This document shows, piece by piece, positions 1-10,179 of a stretch of DNA of 64,000 nt. Made by a program: the position numbers and the translations under genes. Source of the DNA: Cellulomonas hominis (GTDB lineage: Bacteria; Actinomycetota; Actinomycetes; Actinomycetales; Cellulomonadaceae); the NCBI RefSeq assembly GCF_014201095.1, contig NZ_JACHDN010000001.1, positions 3,038,001-3,102,000 of the forward strand. Direction: 5' to 3'. The notes beneath the pieces were generated by a model, which saw only the letters and a list, made by a program, of their open reading frames with translations, had not been told where the DNA came from and ran no database searches. How positions within the stretch are numbered: the stretch's first letter is position 1; every line of letters begins with the position of its first letter.

Positions 1-582
1 CCGACCGACAACAACGCGACGCTGTTCAACGAGGGCGCCGTGGAGGCGCTGTCCACGAAGGTCGACGGCGGCGAGTACACCGTGGTCGCCGACCAGGCCG
101 TGCCCGACTGGGACAACCAGCAGGCCGGCACGATCTTCGAGCAGATGTACACCGAGACCGGCGGGAAGATCGACGGGGTGCTCGCGGCGAACGACGGCCT
201 CGGCAACGCGGCGATCGCGATCCTCAAGAAGAACGGGGTCAACGGCACCGTGCCGGTCACGGGCCAGGACGCCACCGACCAGGGGCTGCAGAACATCCTG
301 GCCGGCGACCAGTGCATGACGGTCTACAAGGCGGTCAAGAAGGAGGCCGACGCGGCCGCCGCGCTGGCCGTCGCCCTGGCCGACGGGGAGGACCCCTCGG
401 ACCAGGCGACCGCGACCGTCACCGACACCGAGTCGGGCGAGGACGTCGCCTCGGTGCTGCTCTCGCCCGAGGCGATCTACTTCGACGACGTGAAGGACGT
501 CATCGCCGACGGCTACACCACGAAGGAGAACGTCTGCACCGCCGAGCTCGCCGACGCGTGCGCCCAGGCGGGCATCTCCTGA
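1..582 (+). CDS. xylF: D-xylose ABC transporter substrate-binding protein (XylF-like), C-terminal part
   Basis: The frame is open from the first base, so the start and signal peptide lie outside the window; about 193 residues are visible. It is the C-terminal lobe of a periplasmic-binding-protein-type sugar receptor. The text TDNNATLFNEGAVEAL at the edge and VPVTGQDATDQGLQNILAG further on are typical of XylF/ChvE-type receptors, and the aromatic/acidic ligand pocket of the second lobe should sit here. In actinobacteria such proteins are lipoproteins that bind xylose outside the membrane and deliver it to the permease. The stop is followed 67 nt later by an ABC ATPase, then a permease and a ROK regulator, so it is the first gene of a transport operon. 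Xylose specificity is inferred from family resemblance. Confidence 0.85.
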   Translation, partial: PTDNNATLFNEGAVEALSTKVDGGEYTVVADQAVPDWDNQQAGTIFEQMYTETGGKIDGVLAANDGLGNAAIAILKKNGVNGTVPVTGQDATDQGLQNILAGDQCMTVYKAVKKEADAAAALAVALADGEDPSDQATATVTDTESGEDVASVLLSPEAIYFDDVKDVIADGYTTKENVCTAELADACAQAGIS

Positions 583-649
583 CGCTCCCGCGACCCGGGG
601 CGGCCCGCGCGGTCGCCCCGGGTCGTCCCCGCCCGAGACGAGGTGGACG

Positions 650-1483
650 ATGACCGAGACCGTCGCCGACGACCGCCCCACCGCCCCCGACGCGTCCCCG
701 CCGACGCTCGAGGTCCGCGGCGGGCACAAGAACTTCGGGGCCGTGCACGCGCTGCGCGGCGTGGACCTCGTGGCCTGCGCGGGGGAGGTCACCGCGCTGG
801 TCGGGGACAACGGCGCCGGCAAGTCGACGCTCATCAAGTGCGTCGCGGGCATCTACCCGTTCGACGCCGGCGAGGTGCTGTTCCAGGGCCGGCCGGCGCG
901 GATCTCGGACCCCGCGGCGGCGAACGAGCTCGGCATCGAGGTCGTCTACCAGGACCTCGCGCTGTGCGACAACCTCGACATCGTCCACAACATGTTCCTG
1001 GGCCGGGAGCTCCGCAAGGGGATCCGCCTGGACGAGGACGCGATGGAGACCCGGGCCGCGCAGGTGCTGGCGTCGCTGTCGGTGCGGACCGTGCGGTCCA
1101 TCCGGCAGCACGTCGCGAGCCTGTCCGGCGGGCAGCGGCAGACCGTGGCGATCGCCCGCGCCGTGCTGTGGAACTCCACGCTCGTGATCCTCGACGAGCC
1201 GACCGCGGCGCTCGGGGTCGCGCAGACCGAGCAGGTGCTGCAGCTCGTGCGCCGGCTCGCCGACGCCGGGCTCGCGGTGATCCTGGTCAGCCACAACATG
1301 AACGACGTGTTCGCGGTCGCGGACTCCATCTCGGTGCTCTACCTCGGGCAGACGGCCGCGCAGGTGCGGGCCGCCTCGACCAGCCGGGCCGAGATCATCG
1401 AGCTCATCACCAGCGGCTCCATGGGCGCCGGGCGACCGGCCGGCCCGCCCGCGGGCCCGAGCACCGACGGGAGCCCGTCATGA
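650..1483 (+). CDS. xylG: Sugar ABC transporter ATP-binding protein (XylG-like, single domain)
   Basis: 277 residues with one complete ABC domain: Walker A GDNGAGKS (about residues 52-59), signature LSGGQRQ, Walker B LVILDEPTAALG and switch-region SHNMNDV. It is the cytoplasmic ATPase powering sugar uptake. Many enterobacterial XylG/RbsA proteins are about 500 residues with two ABC domains; this one has a single domain, as in FrcA-type and many actinobacterial systems, so it probably acts as a homodimer. The start at 650 follows a purine-rich GAGGTGGACG. The last bases overlap the permease start (ATGA), indicating translational coupling. A proline/glycine-rich tail follows the ABC domain. Confidence 0.88.
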   Translation: MTETVADDRPTAPDASPPTLEVRGGHKNFGAVHALRGVDLVACAGEVTALVGDNGAGKSTLIKCVAGIYPFDAGEVLFQGRPARISDPAAANELGIEVVYQDLALCDNLDIVHNMFLGRELRKGIRLDEDAMETRAAQVLASLSVRTVRSIRQHVASLSGGQRQTVAIARAVLWNSTLVILDEPTAALGVAQTEQVLQLVRRLADAGLAVILVSHNMNDVFAVADSISVLYLGQTAAQVRAASTSRAEIIELITSGSMGAGRPAGPPAGPSTDGSPS

Positions 1484-2755
1484 CCGCGCCGACGCTCCAG
1501 CCCCCGTCCGTCTCGCCGTCCGCGCTCGCCGGGGCGGTCGAGCAGCCCACGTTCTCCGAGGCCGTCGGCGCGTACGTGCGCCGGGTCCGCGGCGGCGACA
1601 TGGGGTCGCTGCCCGCGGTGCTCGCGCTCGCCGTGCTGGCCGCCGGGTTCACCATCGCCAAGCCGGAGACGTTCCCGTCCGCGCTCAACGTCGCGAACCT
1701 GTTCCAGCAGGGGGCGGTCGTCGTCACCATCGGCATGGGCCTGGTGTTCGTGCTGCTGCTCGGCGCGATCGACCTGTCCGCCGGGTTCGCGTCCGGCGTC
1801 TGCGGGGCCATCCTCGCGACCACGCTGACCGACTTCGGCTGGCCCTGGTACGCCTCGCTCGCCGTCACGCTGCTGACCGGCGTGGTGATCGGCACGCTCA
1901 TCGGCCTGCTGGTCGCGCGCGTGGGCATCCCGTCGTTCGTGGCGACCCTCGCGGCGTTCCTCGCGTTCCAGGGGATCGTGCTGCTCATCATCGGCGCCGG
2001 CGGCAACGTCTCCATCACCGACCCGGTGATCCTGGCCATCCAGAACGAGCGTGCCCCCGGCGATCGGCTGGGTGCTCGCGGTGGTGGCCGTCGCCGCGTA
2101 CGCGTTCCAGTCGCTCGGCACCTGGCGGCACCGGCGCGACCGCGGGCTGCTGACCGCGCCGCTCGGGCTCGTGGTGCTGAAGATCGTCGTGCTCGCGGCG
2201 GTGGTGCTCGCGCTCGTGTACGCGCTCAACCAGGAGCGCAGCCTGAACCCGGCGCGCACCTCCATCCAGGGCGTGCCGATCGTCGTGCCGATCATCGCGC
2301 TGCTCGCGCTGCTGCTCGGGTTCGTGCTGACCCGCACCCCGTTCGGCCGGCACATCTACGCGGTCGGCGGCAACGCCGAGGCCACCCGGCGGGCGGGCAT
2401 CCCGGTCGCCGGCGTCCGGCTCGCGTGCTTCATGATCTGCTCGACGATGGCCGCGGTCGCCGGGGTGTTCGCGGCGTCGCGGGCGACGTCGGTGGACCCC
2501 AACGCGGGCGGGTCGAACGTGCTGCTGTACGCGGTGGGGGCCGCCGTCATCGGCGGGACGTCGCTGTTCGGCGGCAAGGGGCGCATCCTCGACGCGCTCA
2601 TCGGCGGCGCGGTCATCGCCGTCATCGACAACGGGATGGGCCTGCTCGGGTACTCCGCGGGGGTCAAGTATGTTGTGACCGGCGGCGTGCTCGCGGTCGC
2701 CGCGGCCGTCGACGCCCTGTCCCGCCGCCGCGCGCGGGCCACCGGCCGGGTCTGA
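1480..2755 (+). pseudogene. xylH: Sugar ABC transporter permease (XylH-like), frameshifted
   Basis: Starts at ATG 1480 inside the stop of the ATPase gene. The first frame encodes an N-terminal tail and several hydrophobic helices with a family-typical DLSAG stretch, up to about residue 190 (ITDPVILAIQNE). At about 2050 the reading frame moves by one base. The continuation, VPPAIGWVLAVVAV, is in the second forward frame and runs to the stop at 2755 with more helices and the conserved GGNAEATRRAGI and GGTSLFGGKG motifs. Together the parts give about 425 residues, the expected XylH length, so nothing large is missing. Either the extra C at 2050 is an insertion or two bases were lost. Without correction or recoding the transporter lacks its C-terminal half. 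A sequencing error is equally possible. Confidence 0.8.
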
Positions 2756-2790
2756 TCGGGCGCCCCCGGCGCCAGGGGACGGAGGCGGAC

Positions 2791-4056
2791 GTGCGGCTCG
2801 GTGCGGACCCGCCGGTGCGCCGCGCCGACGCGTCCGGCCCCGACGAGGTCCGCCGCGCCAACCTGTCCGCCGTCCTGCGGATGCTGCACGTGCACGGCCC
2901 GGCCACCCGGTCCGACATCGTCGCGGCGACCGGGTTCAACCGGTCGACGGTCGGGGCGCTGACGTCCGAGCTCGGCCGGGTCGGGCTCGTCCGGGAGCGG
3001 CCCGGCGTCGTCCGCGGCAAGGGTCGCCCGTCGCTCGTCGTCGAGCCCGTGAGCACCGGGGTGCACGTGCTCGCGTTCGACGTCACCCAGTCCAGCGTCG
3101 GCGCCGCCCTCGTCGGCCTGGGCGGGTACATCCTGCAGATCCGGCGGCGGCTGCACGGCACCTCCCCGCAGGACGTGGCCGGCGTGGTCGCCCTCGTGGC
3201 GGGGCTCGCCGAGGAGATGCTGCGCCGCGCCGCGCCCGGGTCCGTGTGCCTCGGGCTCGTCGTCTCGGTGCCCGGCAGCGTCCGGCAGCCCGACGGCCTG
3301 GTGCGCAGGTCGCCGTCGCTGCACTGGTACGAGGTGCCCCTGGCCGACCTGCTGCGCGCGGCCACCGGGGGCGCGTACCCCGTGGCGGTCGGCAACGACG
3401 GCGACCTCGGCGTCGTCGCCGAGCACCTGCGCGGCGCCGCCCGGGGCAGCCGCGACGTGCTGTACGTGCGCGGCGAGGCCGGGGTCGGCGGCGGGGTGGT
3501 CGTCGACGGGGAGCTGCTCAAGGGCGCCGGCGGCTACGCCGGGGAGGTCGGGCACATCGTCGTCCGCCCGGGCGGTCGCGTGTGCTCGTGCGGCGCCCGG
3601 GGCTGCTGGGAGGCCGAGGTCGGGGACGCCGCGATCATCCGGGCCGCCGGGCGGGACCCGCGCGAGTCGGAGATCGAGGACGTCCTGTCCGACGTGGCCG
3701 TCGGGAACCGGCGGGCGGTGGCGGGGGTGCGGCGCACGGGGGAGTGGGTCGGCACGGGGCTCGCGACGCTGGTGAACCTCTTCAACCCCGCGGTCGTCGT
3801 GCTCGGCGGGACCCTCGGCGCGCTGTACCCGACGATGGAGCCGGCGCTCGCGGAGACGTTCGCGCGGGCGCTCGGGCCGATCCGGGAGCAGGCGCTGCTC
3901 GTGCGGTCGGAGCTCGGGTCGGACGCGCAGCTCGTCGGGGCGGCCGAGGTGGGGTTCGCGGACGTGCTGGAGGACCCGCTGGGGACGCTGGCGCGGCGGG
4001 GGGCCGCCGGGGCGGCGGCGGGGGCGGCGCTGGTGCCGCACCCGCACCTGGGCTGA
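2791..4056 (+). CDS. ROK-family transcriptional repressor (XylR-like)
   Basis: GTG start at 2791 after a GGGGACGGAGG ribosome site; 421 residues. An N-terminal winged helix-turn-helix (about residues 15-70, with [17 protein letters not shown]) is followed by a ROK sugar-kinase-like domain. The ROK zinc signature is intact: [11 protein letters not shown] followed by [10 protein letters not shown]. The catalytic-type Asp/Gly region [13 protein letters not shown] is also present. ROK repressors bind a sugar and release operator DNA; xylose operons in actinobacteria are commonly controlled by such XylR proteins. It lies 35 nt after the xylose permease on the same strand, so autoregulation of the xyl genes is the simplest reading. 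An alanine/glycine-rich tail ends the protein. Confidence 0.88.
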   Translation: MRLGADPPVRRADASGPDEVRRANLSAVLRMLHVHGPATRSDIVAATGFNRSTVGALTSELGRVGLVRERPGVVRGKGRPSLVVEPVSTGVHVLAFDVTQSSVGAALVGLGGYILQIRRRLHGTSPQDVAGVVALVAGLAEEMLRRAAPGSVCLGLVVSVPGSVRQPDGLVRRSPSLHWYEVPLADLLRAATGGAYPVAVGNDGDLGVVAEHLRGAARGSRDVLYVRGEAGVGGGVVVDGELLKGAGGYAGEVGHIVVRPGGRVCSCGARGCWEAEVGDAAIIRAAGRDPRESEIEDVLSDVAVGNRRAVAGVRRTGEWVGTGLATLVNLFNPAVVVLGGTLGALYPTMEPALAETFARALGPIREQALLVRSELGSDAQLVGAAEVGFADVLEDPLGTLARRGAAGAAAGAALVPHPHLG

Positions 4057-4274
4057 GGCGCGTCGCCGGACGGGCAACGCCTCCCTGGCGGGCTCGCGCG
4101 CCGCTGCGCGGCGGCCGAATCCGGACGAACCGGGACAGGCTGACCGCGGAGGGCCGACTCACAGGTCCCGGCCCGGCGTGTCACGGACGGGTCACGACGG
4201 GCCGCTGCCTACGCTCGTCGCGGCCAGGTCCCGCAACACACCCTCCCGTCCCCCAGCACTGGCCGCCTTCGCCT

Positions 4275-4964
4275 GTGATCAGATTCGAGAACGTCACCAA
4301 GGTCTACGCGCGCGGCGCCCGCCCCGCGCTGGACCAGATCACCCTGGACGTCGAGCGCGGCGAGTTCGTGTTCCTCGTCGGGGCGTCCGGCTCCGGGAAG
4401 TCCACCTTCCTGCGCCTGGTGCTGCGCGAGGAACGGCCGACGGCGGGCCGGGTGTTCGTCGCGGGCAAGGACATGACGACGCTGTCGTCGTGGAAGGTCC
4501 CGCACCTGCGCCGCCAGATCGGCGCGGTGTTCCAGGACTTCCGGCTGCTGCCGAACAAGACGGTGTTCGAGAACGTGGCGTTCGCGCTGCAGGTCATCGG
4601 CAAGCCGCGGCACCACATCCTGTCGACGGTGCCCGACGTGCTGGAGATGGTCGGCCTCGCGGGCAAGGAGAAGCGCCGCCCGCACGAGCTGTCCGGCGGC
4701 GAGCAGCAGCGCGTGGCGATCGCGCGCGCGTTCGTGAACCGGCCGTCGATCCTGCTGGCGGACGAGCCGACCGGCAACCTCGACCCGACGACCTCCCTGG
4801 GGATCATGCGCCTGCTCGACCGGATCAACCGCACGGGGACGACGGTCGTCATGGCGACGCACGACGACGAGATCGTCGACCAGATGCGCAAGCGCGTCAT
4901 CGAGCTGTCCGGCGGCGAGCTGGTCCGGGACCAGTCCCGCGGCGTCTACGGCTCGGACCGCTGA
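4275..4964 (+). CDS. ftsE: Cell division ATP-binding protein FtsE
   Basis: GTG start at 4275 ([11 protein letters not shown]); 229 residues, the usual FtsE length. Walker [10 protein letters not shown], signature [14 protein letters not shown] and Walker [17 protein letters not shown] are intact. FtsE is the cytosolic ATPase of the FtsEX complex, which does not transport but signals from the divisome to a peptidoglycan hydrolase. FtsX follows 13 nt downstream, and a secreted M23 peptidase comes next, matching the conserved actinobacterial order. The 218-nt gap from the ROK gene holds no other gene and presumably carries the promoter. Confidence 0.96.
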   Translation: MIRFENVTKVYARGARPALDQITLDVERGEFVFLVGASGSGKSTFLRLVLREERPTAGRVFVAGKDMTTLSSWKVPHLRRQIGAVFQDFRLLPNKTVFENVAFALQVIGKPRHHILSTVPDVLEMVGLAGKEKRRPHELSGGEQQRVAIARAFVNRPSILLADEPTGNLDPTTSLGIMRLLDRINRTGTTVVMATHDDEIVDQMRKRVIELSGGELVRDQSRGVYGSDR

Positions 4965-4977
4965 GGGGAGGGGCGAC

Positions 4978-5895
4978 GTGCGACTGCAGTTCATCCTCTC
5001 CGAGATCGGGATCGGCCTCCGCCGGAACCTGTCGATGACCGTGTCGGTCATCCTCGTGACCTTCGTGTCGCTGACCTTCGTCGGCTCGGCCGCGCTGCTG
5101 CAGATGCAGATCAGCAAGATGAAGGACGACTGGTACGACCGCGTCGAGGTGGCGGTCTACCTCTGCCCGGCGGGCCAGTCGCCCGAGCCGACCTGCGCCG
5201 GCGGCGAGGTCACCGACGAGCAGAAGCAGGCGATCATGGACGCCCTCGAGGCGCCCGACGTGAAGCCGTACATCGCCGGCACCTTCGAGGAGTCGAAGGA
5301 GCAGGCGTTCGAGACCTTCCAGCGGCAGTTCGAGGGCCAGTTCTGGGCGCAGGTCACCACCGTGGACGACATGAACGAGTCGCTCCGGATCAAGCTCACG
5401 GACCCGGAGAAGTTCGAGGTCGTCGCGGACGTGCTGCAGGGGCGGCAGGGCGTCGAGAAGGTCCAGGACCAGCGCGAGCTCTACAACACCCTGTTCCGGG
5501 TGCTGAACAGCGCGACGCTGCTGTCCGTCGGGCTCGCCGGTGTCATGCTGCTCGCGGCCGTGCTGCTCATCACGACGACCATCCGGCTGTCCGCCATGAG
5601 CCGCCGCCGGGAGACCGGGATCATGCGGATGGTCGGCGCGTCGAACCTGTTCATCCAGCTGCCGTTCATGCTCGAGGGCGCGATCGCCGCGACCATCGGC
5701 GCGGTGCTGTCCGTGGCGGGCCTGTGGGCGGGGGCGAAGTACCTCGTCGCCGACTGGCTGGGCGGGCAGATCGCGTGGATCCCGTTCGTCACGACGAACG
5801 AGGTGTGGCAGATCGCGCCGTTCCTCGTGGCCGCCGCGATCCTGCTCGCCGCGATCTCGTCCCTGGTCACCCTGAGCCGTTACACGAAGGTCTGA
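4978..5895 (+). CDS. ftsX: Cell division protein FtsX
   Basis: GTG start at 4978 after GAGGGGAGGGG; 305 residues. There is one transmembrane helix near residues 21-42, a large extracytoplasmic loop to about residue 172 and three C-terminal helices (about 175-198, 228-252, 275-297). This is the permease-like FtsX topology, with the conserved RRRETGIMRMVGAS segment before helix 3. Two cysteines in the outer loop (about residues 63 and 72) could form a disulfide. FtsX passes FtsE ATPase movement to an extracellular hydrolase; the product of the next gene, only 1 nt downstream, is the obvious partner. Confidence 0.95.
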   Translation: MRLQFILSEIGIGLRRNLSMTVSVILVTFVSLTFVGSAALLQMQISKMKDDWYDRVEVAVYLCPAGQSPEPTCAGGEVTDEQKQAIMDALEAPDVKPYIAGTFEESKEQAFETFQRQFEGQFWAQVTTVDDMNESLRIKLTDPEKFEVVADVLQGRQGVEKVQDQRELYNTLFRVLNSATLLSVGLAGVMLLAAVLLITTTIRLSAMSRRRETGIMRMVGASNLFIQLPFMLEGAIAATIGAVLSVAGLWAGAKYLVADWLGGQIAWIPFVTTNEVWQIAPFLVAAAILLAAISSLVTLSRYTKV

Positions 5896-5896
5896 G

Positions 5897-7225
5897 ATGA
5901 GCGCGCCGAGCCCGTCCCGTCCCCGCCGCCTGCGCCTGGTCGCCGGCGCCGTCGCGAGCGTGCTCGCCGTGCTGGTCGGGCTCACCGCGGCGGGACCCGC
6001 AGCCGGGGACGACCTGGACGACCGGAAGTCGGCGCTCGAGCAGCAGCAGGCCGCCAAGGAGCAGGCGCGCGCGGACGCGGAGGCGGCGCTCGAGGGCCTG
6101 AGCGAGCAGTTCCAGCAGGCCGCGCAGGCCCTGCTGGACATCGAGCAGCAGCTGCCGGGCGCGCAGCAGGCGCTGGCGGACGCGGAGGCCGCGCTCGCCG
6201 GCTTCGAGCGGGAGGCCGCGCTCATCGCCGCGCGGCTGCAGGACGCCGAGGAGCAGGAGTCGACGATCGCGTCGACGATCGACACCGACACCGCCCGGGC
6301 CGACGAGATCCGCGGCCAGATCGGCCAGATGGCCCGCCAGGCCTACCAGGGTGGCCCGGGGCTCACGAGCCTCGACCTGGTGGTCGGCGCGCAGACCGTC
6401 GAGGAGTTCACCGAGCAGTACGGGCTCGCCACCGCCGCGCAGCGCGCGCAGGAGGAGGTGATGGACGAGCTCGCGACGATCAAGGCCAACAACGAGAACG
6501 CCCAGGCGCGGCTCGCCGCGGTCCGCGAGCGGATCACCGAGCTCAAGGCGGAGGCCGACGCCAAGGTCGCCCAGGCGGAGCAGGCCCGCCAGGAGGCCGC
6601 CGACCGGAAGGCCGAGGTCGAGCGCCTGATCGCCGAGCAGACGGCGAAGAAGGCGCAGCTCGAGAGCCAGAAGGCCGCGGCGCAGGCGGAGATCGACAAG
6701 ATCGACGCGGAGACGGCGGCGATCCGCAGCGACATCGAGAAGATCGCCGCGGAGCAGCGCGCCCGTGCCGCCGCGGCGGGCCAGGCGCCGCCCGCGCCCA
6801 GCGGCAACGTCAGCGGCGCCCTGTTCGGCAACCCGACGTCGATCAACCCCGTCTACGTCACGAGCGAGTACGGGATGCGCCTGCACCCGATCCTCGGGTA
6901 CTACCGGCTGCACGCCGGCATCGACCTGCGCACGTACTGCGGCACGCCGATCTACGCGGCCAAGGACGGCACCGTGCAGTGGGCGAAGTGGCGCAACGGC
7001 TTCGGCAACCAGGTGATGGTCGACCACGGCTTCGTGAACGGGAACTCGCTCATGACGTCGTACAACCACATGACGAGCTTCGTCGTCGGCGCCGGCCAGG
7101 CGGTGTCCCGCGGCCAGCTGCTCGGGTACTCCGGGAACACCGGCACGTCGGCGGCCTGCCACCTGCACTTCGAGGTGTACGTCAACGGGGCCACGGTGAA
7201 CCCGCGGCCGCTGCTCGGCCTGTAG
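5897..7225 (+). CDS. Secreted M23 (LytM) peptidoglycan endopeptidase with coiled coil
   Basis: 442 residues. An N-terminal signal peptide (basic PSRPRRLRL then a hydrophobic stretch to about residue 36) precedes a long, Gln/Glu/Ala-rich coiled coil (about 37-290) and a C-terminal LytM domain (about 315-442). The zinc ligands are intact: HAGIDL gives His and Asp, HLHFEVYV gives the HxH pair. It should therefore be an active murein hydrolase, unlike E. coli EnvC, whose LytM domain is degenerate. The architecture matches hydrolases switched on by FtsX through their coiled coil, and the gene sits 1 nt after ftsX. Likely role: septal peptidoglycan cleavage for daughter-cell separation. Confidence 0.92.
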   Translation: MSAPSPSRPRRLRLVAGAVASVLAVLVGLTAAGPAAGDDLDDRKSALEQQQAAKEQARADAEAALEGLSEQFQQAAQALLDIEQQLPGAQQALADAEAALAGFEREAALIAARLQDAEEQESTIASTIDTDTARADEIRGQIGQMARQAYQGGPGLTSLDLVVGAQTVEEFTEQYGLATAAQRAQEEVMDELATIKANNENAQARLAAVRERITELKAEADAKVAQAEQARQEAADRKAEVERLIAEQTAKKAQLESQKAAAQAEIDKIDAETAAIRSDIEKIAAEQRARAAAAGQAPPAPSGNVSGALFGNPTSINPVYVTSEYGMRLHPILGYYRLHAGIDLRTYCGTPIYAAKDGTVQWAKWRNGFGNQVMVDHGFVNGNSLMTSYNHMTSFVVGAGQAVSRGQLLGYSGNTGTSAACHLHFEVYVNGATVNPRPLLGL

Positions 7226-7307
7226 CGGAATCCGGTGGGCGCCCGGGTGAGCGCCGGATAGGCTGCTGCGTCGCCGCGCACGCACGAGACCCCAGGAGGA
7301 CGCCGCC

Positions 7308-7778
7308 ATGGCCAAGCAGAGCGGACGGTCGCTGGTGGCCTCGAACCGCAAGGCGCGCCACGACTACACGATCGAGGACGTCTTCGAGGCGGGCGTCGTG
7401 CTCACCGGCACCGAGGTGAAGGCGCTGCGCGCCGGCCGGGCGTCGCTGGTGGACGGCTGGTGCTCGATCGACGGCGGCGAGGCCTGGCTCGAGGGCGTGC
7501 ACATCCCGGAGTACTCGCAGGGCACGTGGACGAACCACGCCCCGCGCCGGAAGCGGAAGCTGCTGCTGCACCGCGACGAGATCGACCGGCTGGAGTCGAA
7601 GACCCGCGAGAAGGGCCAGACGATCGTCCCGCTGGCGCTGTACTTCCTGGACGGGCGCGCGAAGGTGGAGATCGCCCTCGCGCGCGGCAAGAAGGACTGG
7701 GACAAGCGCCAGGCCCTGCGCGAGCGCCAGGACAACCTCGAGGCCCAGCGCGCGATGCGGGAGAAGCGCGACCGCTGA
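7308..7778 (+). CDS. smpB: SsrA-binding protein SmpB
   Basis: 156 residues with ATG at 7308 after an AGGAGGA ribosome site. It contains the SmpB landmarks [17 protein letters not shown], the [12 protein letters not shown] segment and the basic C-terminal tail ending MREKRDR that enters the ribosomal mRNA channel. SmpB carries tmRNA to stalled ribosomes for trans-translation. Its RNA partner ssrA is in the same window at 26829. The order ftsE-ftsX-M23-smpB is common in actinobacteria. A long hairpin closes the transcription unit. Confidence 0.97.
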   Translation: MAKQSGRSLVASNRKARHDYTIEDVFEAGVVLTGTEVKALRAGRASLVDGWCSIDGGEAWLEGVHIPEYSQGTWTNHAPRRKRKLLLHRDEIDRLESKTREKGQTIVPLALYFLDGRAKVEIALARGKKDWDKRQALRERQDNLEAQRAMREKRDR

Positions 7779-7802
7779 CCTGCGCGCTCGCCCTGCGCGC
7801 TC

Positions 7803-7866
7803 GCCGAGACTGCAGGATCCGTCTGCGCGGGAGCCGCGTGCGGCCGCGAATCCTGCAGTCTCAGCG
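7803..7866. terminator. Long palindrome between convergent smpB and DUF255 genes (hairpin element 1)
   Basis: GAGACTGCAGGAT at 7806-7818 pairs perfectly with ATCCTGCAGTCTC at 7850-7862; the flanking CGC/GCG extends the stem past one mismatch. The GC-rich loop is 31 nt and itself partly self-complementary. The right arm covers the stop codon of the DUF255 gene. The placement suits a bidirectional terminator, although there is no U tract. The outer arm CGCCGAGACTGC recurs in the interrupted palindrome at 60755 and 62005. Confidence 0.75.
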
Positions 7867-9966
7867 CGTTGCGGGTCGGGCGAGGGCCGCGCGGAGGGTG
7901 CCGGGGTCCGTCGTCGGGCGGTCGCAGACGAAGCCGCGGCACACGTAGGCCGCCGCGCGGGCGTCGACCAGGGGGCGGTCCCGGAGCAGCGGGACGGCGT
8001 CCGGGGTCGCCGCGACCTCGTCGGGGTCGCCCTGCGCGAGGACCAGTCCGGGCGCGGGCGAGCGGACCGCGGTCCGGACCAGCGCGACCCGTCCCGGGTC
8101 GTCCGCGCGCCCGACCACCGCGACCTCGCGCGGCCCGTCGAGGACGGCCTCGGCCACGGCGAGCGCCCAGCCGACCGCGCGCGGGTGCTGGTGCGCGATC
8201 GACAGCGGGGCGGCGAGGGCGAGCTCGGCGGCGCGCCGGTCCGTCGCCGAGCCGGTGAGCGCCGCGTGCGCGAGCAGGGCGCCGGCGGCCGCCGCCTGGC
8301 CGTTCGCCGAGGGGCCGTCCGCGACGTCGGGCCGGCCGGACAGCCGGGCCACGACCGGGTCGGTCTGGTCGGCGGCGGTCTCCCGGAAGGCGTGCCCGGG
8401 CGCGGCGAACCGGGTGCGGACGGTCTCCAGCAGGGCACCGGCGCGTCCGGACCAGTGCGGGTCGCCGGTGGCGCCCGCGAGCACGAGGTACCCCTCGGCG
8501 ACCGCGGCGTAGTCCGCGAGCACGCCCGGGGCCGTGCCGACCGCGCCGTCCCGGGAGGTGCGGACGAGCCGGGCCAGGCCGTCGCCGCCGGTGAGGGTGT
8601 GCACGTCGTCGAGCAGCCGGGCGGCGTCGGCGGCGGCGGCGACCCACTCGCGGCGCTCCAGCATCGTGCCCGCCTCGGCCAGGGCGGCGACCGCGAGCCC
8701 GTTCCAGGCGGCCACGACCTTGTCGTCCCGCGCGGGCTGCGGCCGGGCCGCCCGGGCGCGGAGCAGGGCCCGGCGCACGCGCTCGAACCGGACCTCGTCG
8801 TCGGGGTCGGCGCGCAGCGTGAGCACGGAGGTGCCGGCCTCGAACGTGCCGGCCTGCGTGACGCCGAGCACCGAGGCGGCCCAGGCGGCGTCCTCCGGGC
8901 CGAGCGCCTCGGCCAGGGTCGCCGGGGTCCAGACGTACGTCGCGCCCTCGATGCCGGCGGTGTCGGCGTCGAGCGAGGACGCGAATCCGCCCTCGGGCGT
9001 GCGCAGGTCGCGGAGCAGGAAGCCGGCGGTGCCCTCGACGACGCGCCGGGCCAGGTCCGAGCCGGTGAGCCGCCACGCGTGCGCGTACACCCGCAGCAGC
9101 ATCGCGTTGTCCTCGAGCATCTTCTCGAAGTGCGGCACGGTCCACGTCGCGTCCACGGCGTACCGGGCGAACCCGCCGCCGACCTGGTCGGCCATGCCGC
9201 CGCGGGCCATGGCCTCGAGGGTGCCGGTGGCCATCGCGAGGGCCCGCTCGTCGCCGGTGCGGGCCGCGCGGCGCAGCAGCCACTCCAGGACGGTGGACGG
9301 CGGGAACTTGGGGGCACCGCCGAAGCCGCCGTGCTCCGCGTCGTGGGTCGCGGCGAGGGCGGTGAGGGCGCGGTCGGCCACCTCCGCGACGGCGGCGAGG
9401 TCGAGCGCGGGGCCGTCCTGGTCCGGGGCCGGCTCGGCGTCGGGGCCGGCCCCCGCGGCACCCGGCCGCCCGCCGCCCAGCGCCGCCAGCAGCTCCGCCG
9501 CCCCGCCGCGCACCTCGTCCCGGCGCTCCCGCCACGCCCGGGACAGCGCGTCGAGCACCTGCCGGAACGACGGGTGCCCGCCGACGGGGACGGGCGGGTA
9601 GTACGTCCCGCAGAAGAACGGGTCGCCCTCGGGGGTGGCGAACACGGTCATCGGCCAGCCGCCCTGCCCGGTCATCGCCTGGGTGGCGGCCATGTACGCC
9701 GCGTCGAGGTCGGGCCGCTCCTCCCGGTCGACCTTGACGTTGACGAAGCGGCTGTTCATCGCGGCGGCGGTCTCCGGGTCCTCGAAGGACTCGTGCGCCA
9801 TGACGTGGCACCAGTGGCAGGACGCGTACCCGACGGACACCAGCAGCGGGACGTCGCGGCGGCGGGCCTCGGCGAAGGCCTCCGGGCCCCACTCGTACCA
9901 GTCGACCGGGTTCGCGGCGTGCTGCCGCAGGTACGGGCTGGTGCTCCTCGCGAGGCGGTTGGGCAT
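7861..9966 (-). CDS. DUF255 / YyaL-type thioredoxin-domain protein
   Basis: 701 residues. The N-terminus is thioredoxin-like (about residues 1-165), with CHWCHVM in place of CxxC followed by [15 protein letters not shown], the hallmark of the DUF255/YyaL family (relatives of human SPATA20). A long second part (about 180-690) resembles the alpha/alpha-toroid fold of glycoside hydrolases and N-acyl-glucosamine epimerases, with [21 protein letters not shown]. The biochemical role of the family is not settled; a redox or sugar-modifying function has been proposed. It is monocistronic and convergent with smpB; no signal peptide is visible, so it should be cytoplasmic. Confidence 0.9.
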   Translation of the reverse strand: MPNRLARSTSPYLRQHAANPVDWYEWGPEAFAEARRRDVPLLVSVGYASCHWCHVMAHESFEDPETAAAMNSRFVNVKVDREERPDLDAAYMAATQAMTGQGGWPMTVFATPEGDPFFCGTYYPPVPVGGHPSFRQVLDALSRAWRERRDEVRGGAAELLAALGGGRPGAAGAGPDAEPAPDQDGPALDLAAVAEVADRALTALAATHDAEHGGFGGAPKFPPSTVLEWLLRRAARTGDERALAMATGTLEAMARGGMADQVGGGFARYAVDATWTVPHFEKMLEDNAMLLRVYAHAWRLTGSDLARRVVEGTAGFLLRDLRTPEGGFASSLDADTAGIEGATYVWTPATLAEALGPEDAAWAASVLGVTQAGTFEAGTSVLTLRADPDDEVRFERVRRALLRARAARPQPARDDKVVAAWNGLAVAALAEAGTMLERREWVAAAADAARLLDDVHTLTGGDGLARLVRTSRDGAVGTAPGVLADYAAVAEGYLVLAGATGDPHWSGRAGALLETVRTRFAAPGHAFRETAADQTDPVVARLSGRPDVADGPSANGQAAAAGALLAHAALTGSATDRRAAELALAAPLSIAHQHPRAVGWALAVAEAVLDGPREVAVVGRADDPGRVALVRTAVRSPAPGLVLAQGDPDEVAATPDAVPLLRDRPLVDARAAAYVCRGFVCDRPTTDPGTLRAALARPATR

Positions 9967-10142
9967 GGCCCCACTGTCGCCCGCGGGCGGCCGGGCTGCA
10001 CCCGGGGCGGGCCACGCATCACGACGTTGTCACGATTCAGAGGGGTCCGTGGGGCCTTCGACACCGGCACCGCTCCCGGCGTGGCCGACAGGACCCACCG
10101 ACGGCGTCGGATTGACCGGGACCTTCGTCCCGGGTACGGTTG

Positions 10143-10154
10143 TGAACCGATTCA
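10143..10154. promoter_or_regulatory. LacI-type operator candidate upstream of the rhamnose/lactate operon
   Basis: TGAACCGATTCA has inverted TGAA/TTCA arms around a central CG, the form used by many LacI-family regulators (TGAAnCGnTTCA). It lies in an AT-richer patch 26 nt before the aldolase/dehydrogenase start. Which regulator binds it is unknown; none is encoded next to it. Confidence 0.5.
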
Positions 10155-10179
10155 ACATCCGCCCGAGTCTGGAGCCGCA

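Noticed and set aside
650..1483. Truncated two-domain sugar ATPase
   Set aside because: The single ABC domain is complete and coupled to the permease; one-domain sugar ATPases are normal in actinobacteria.
8185..10179. Open frame upstream of and in phase with the aldolase fusion
   Set aside because: It is antisense to the DUF255 gene; family sequence begins only at 10180.
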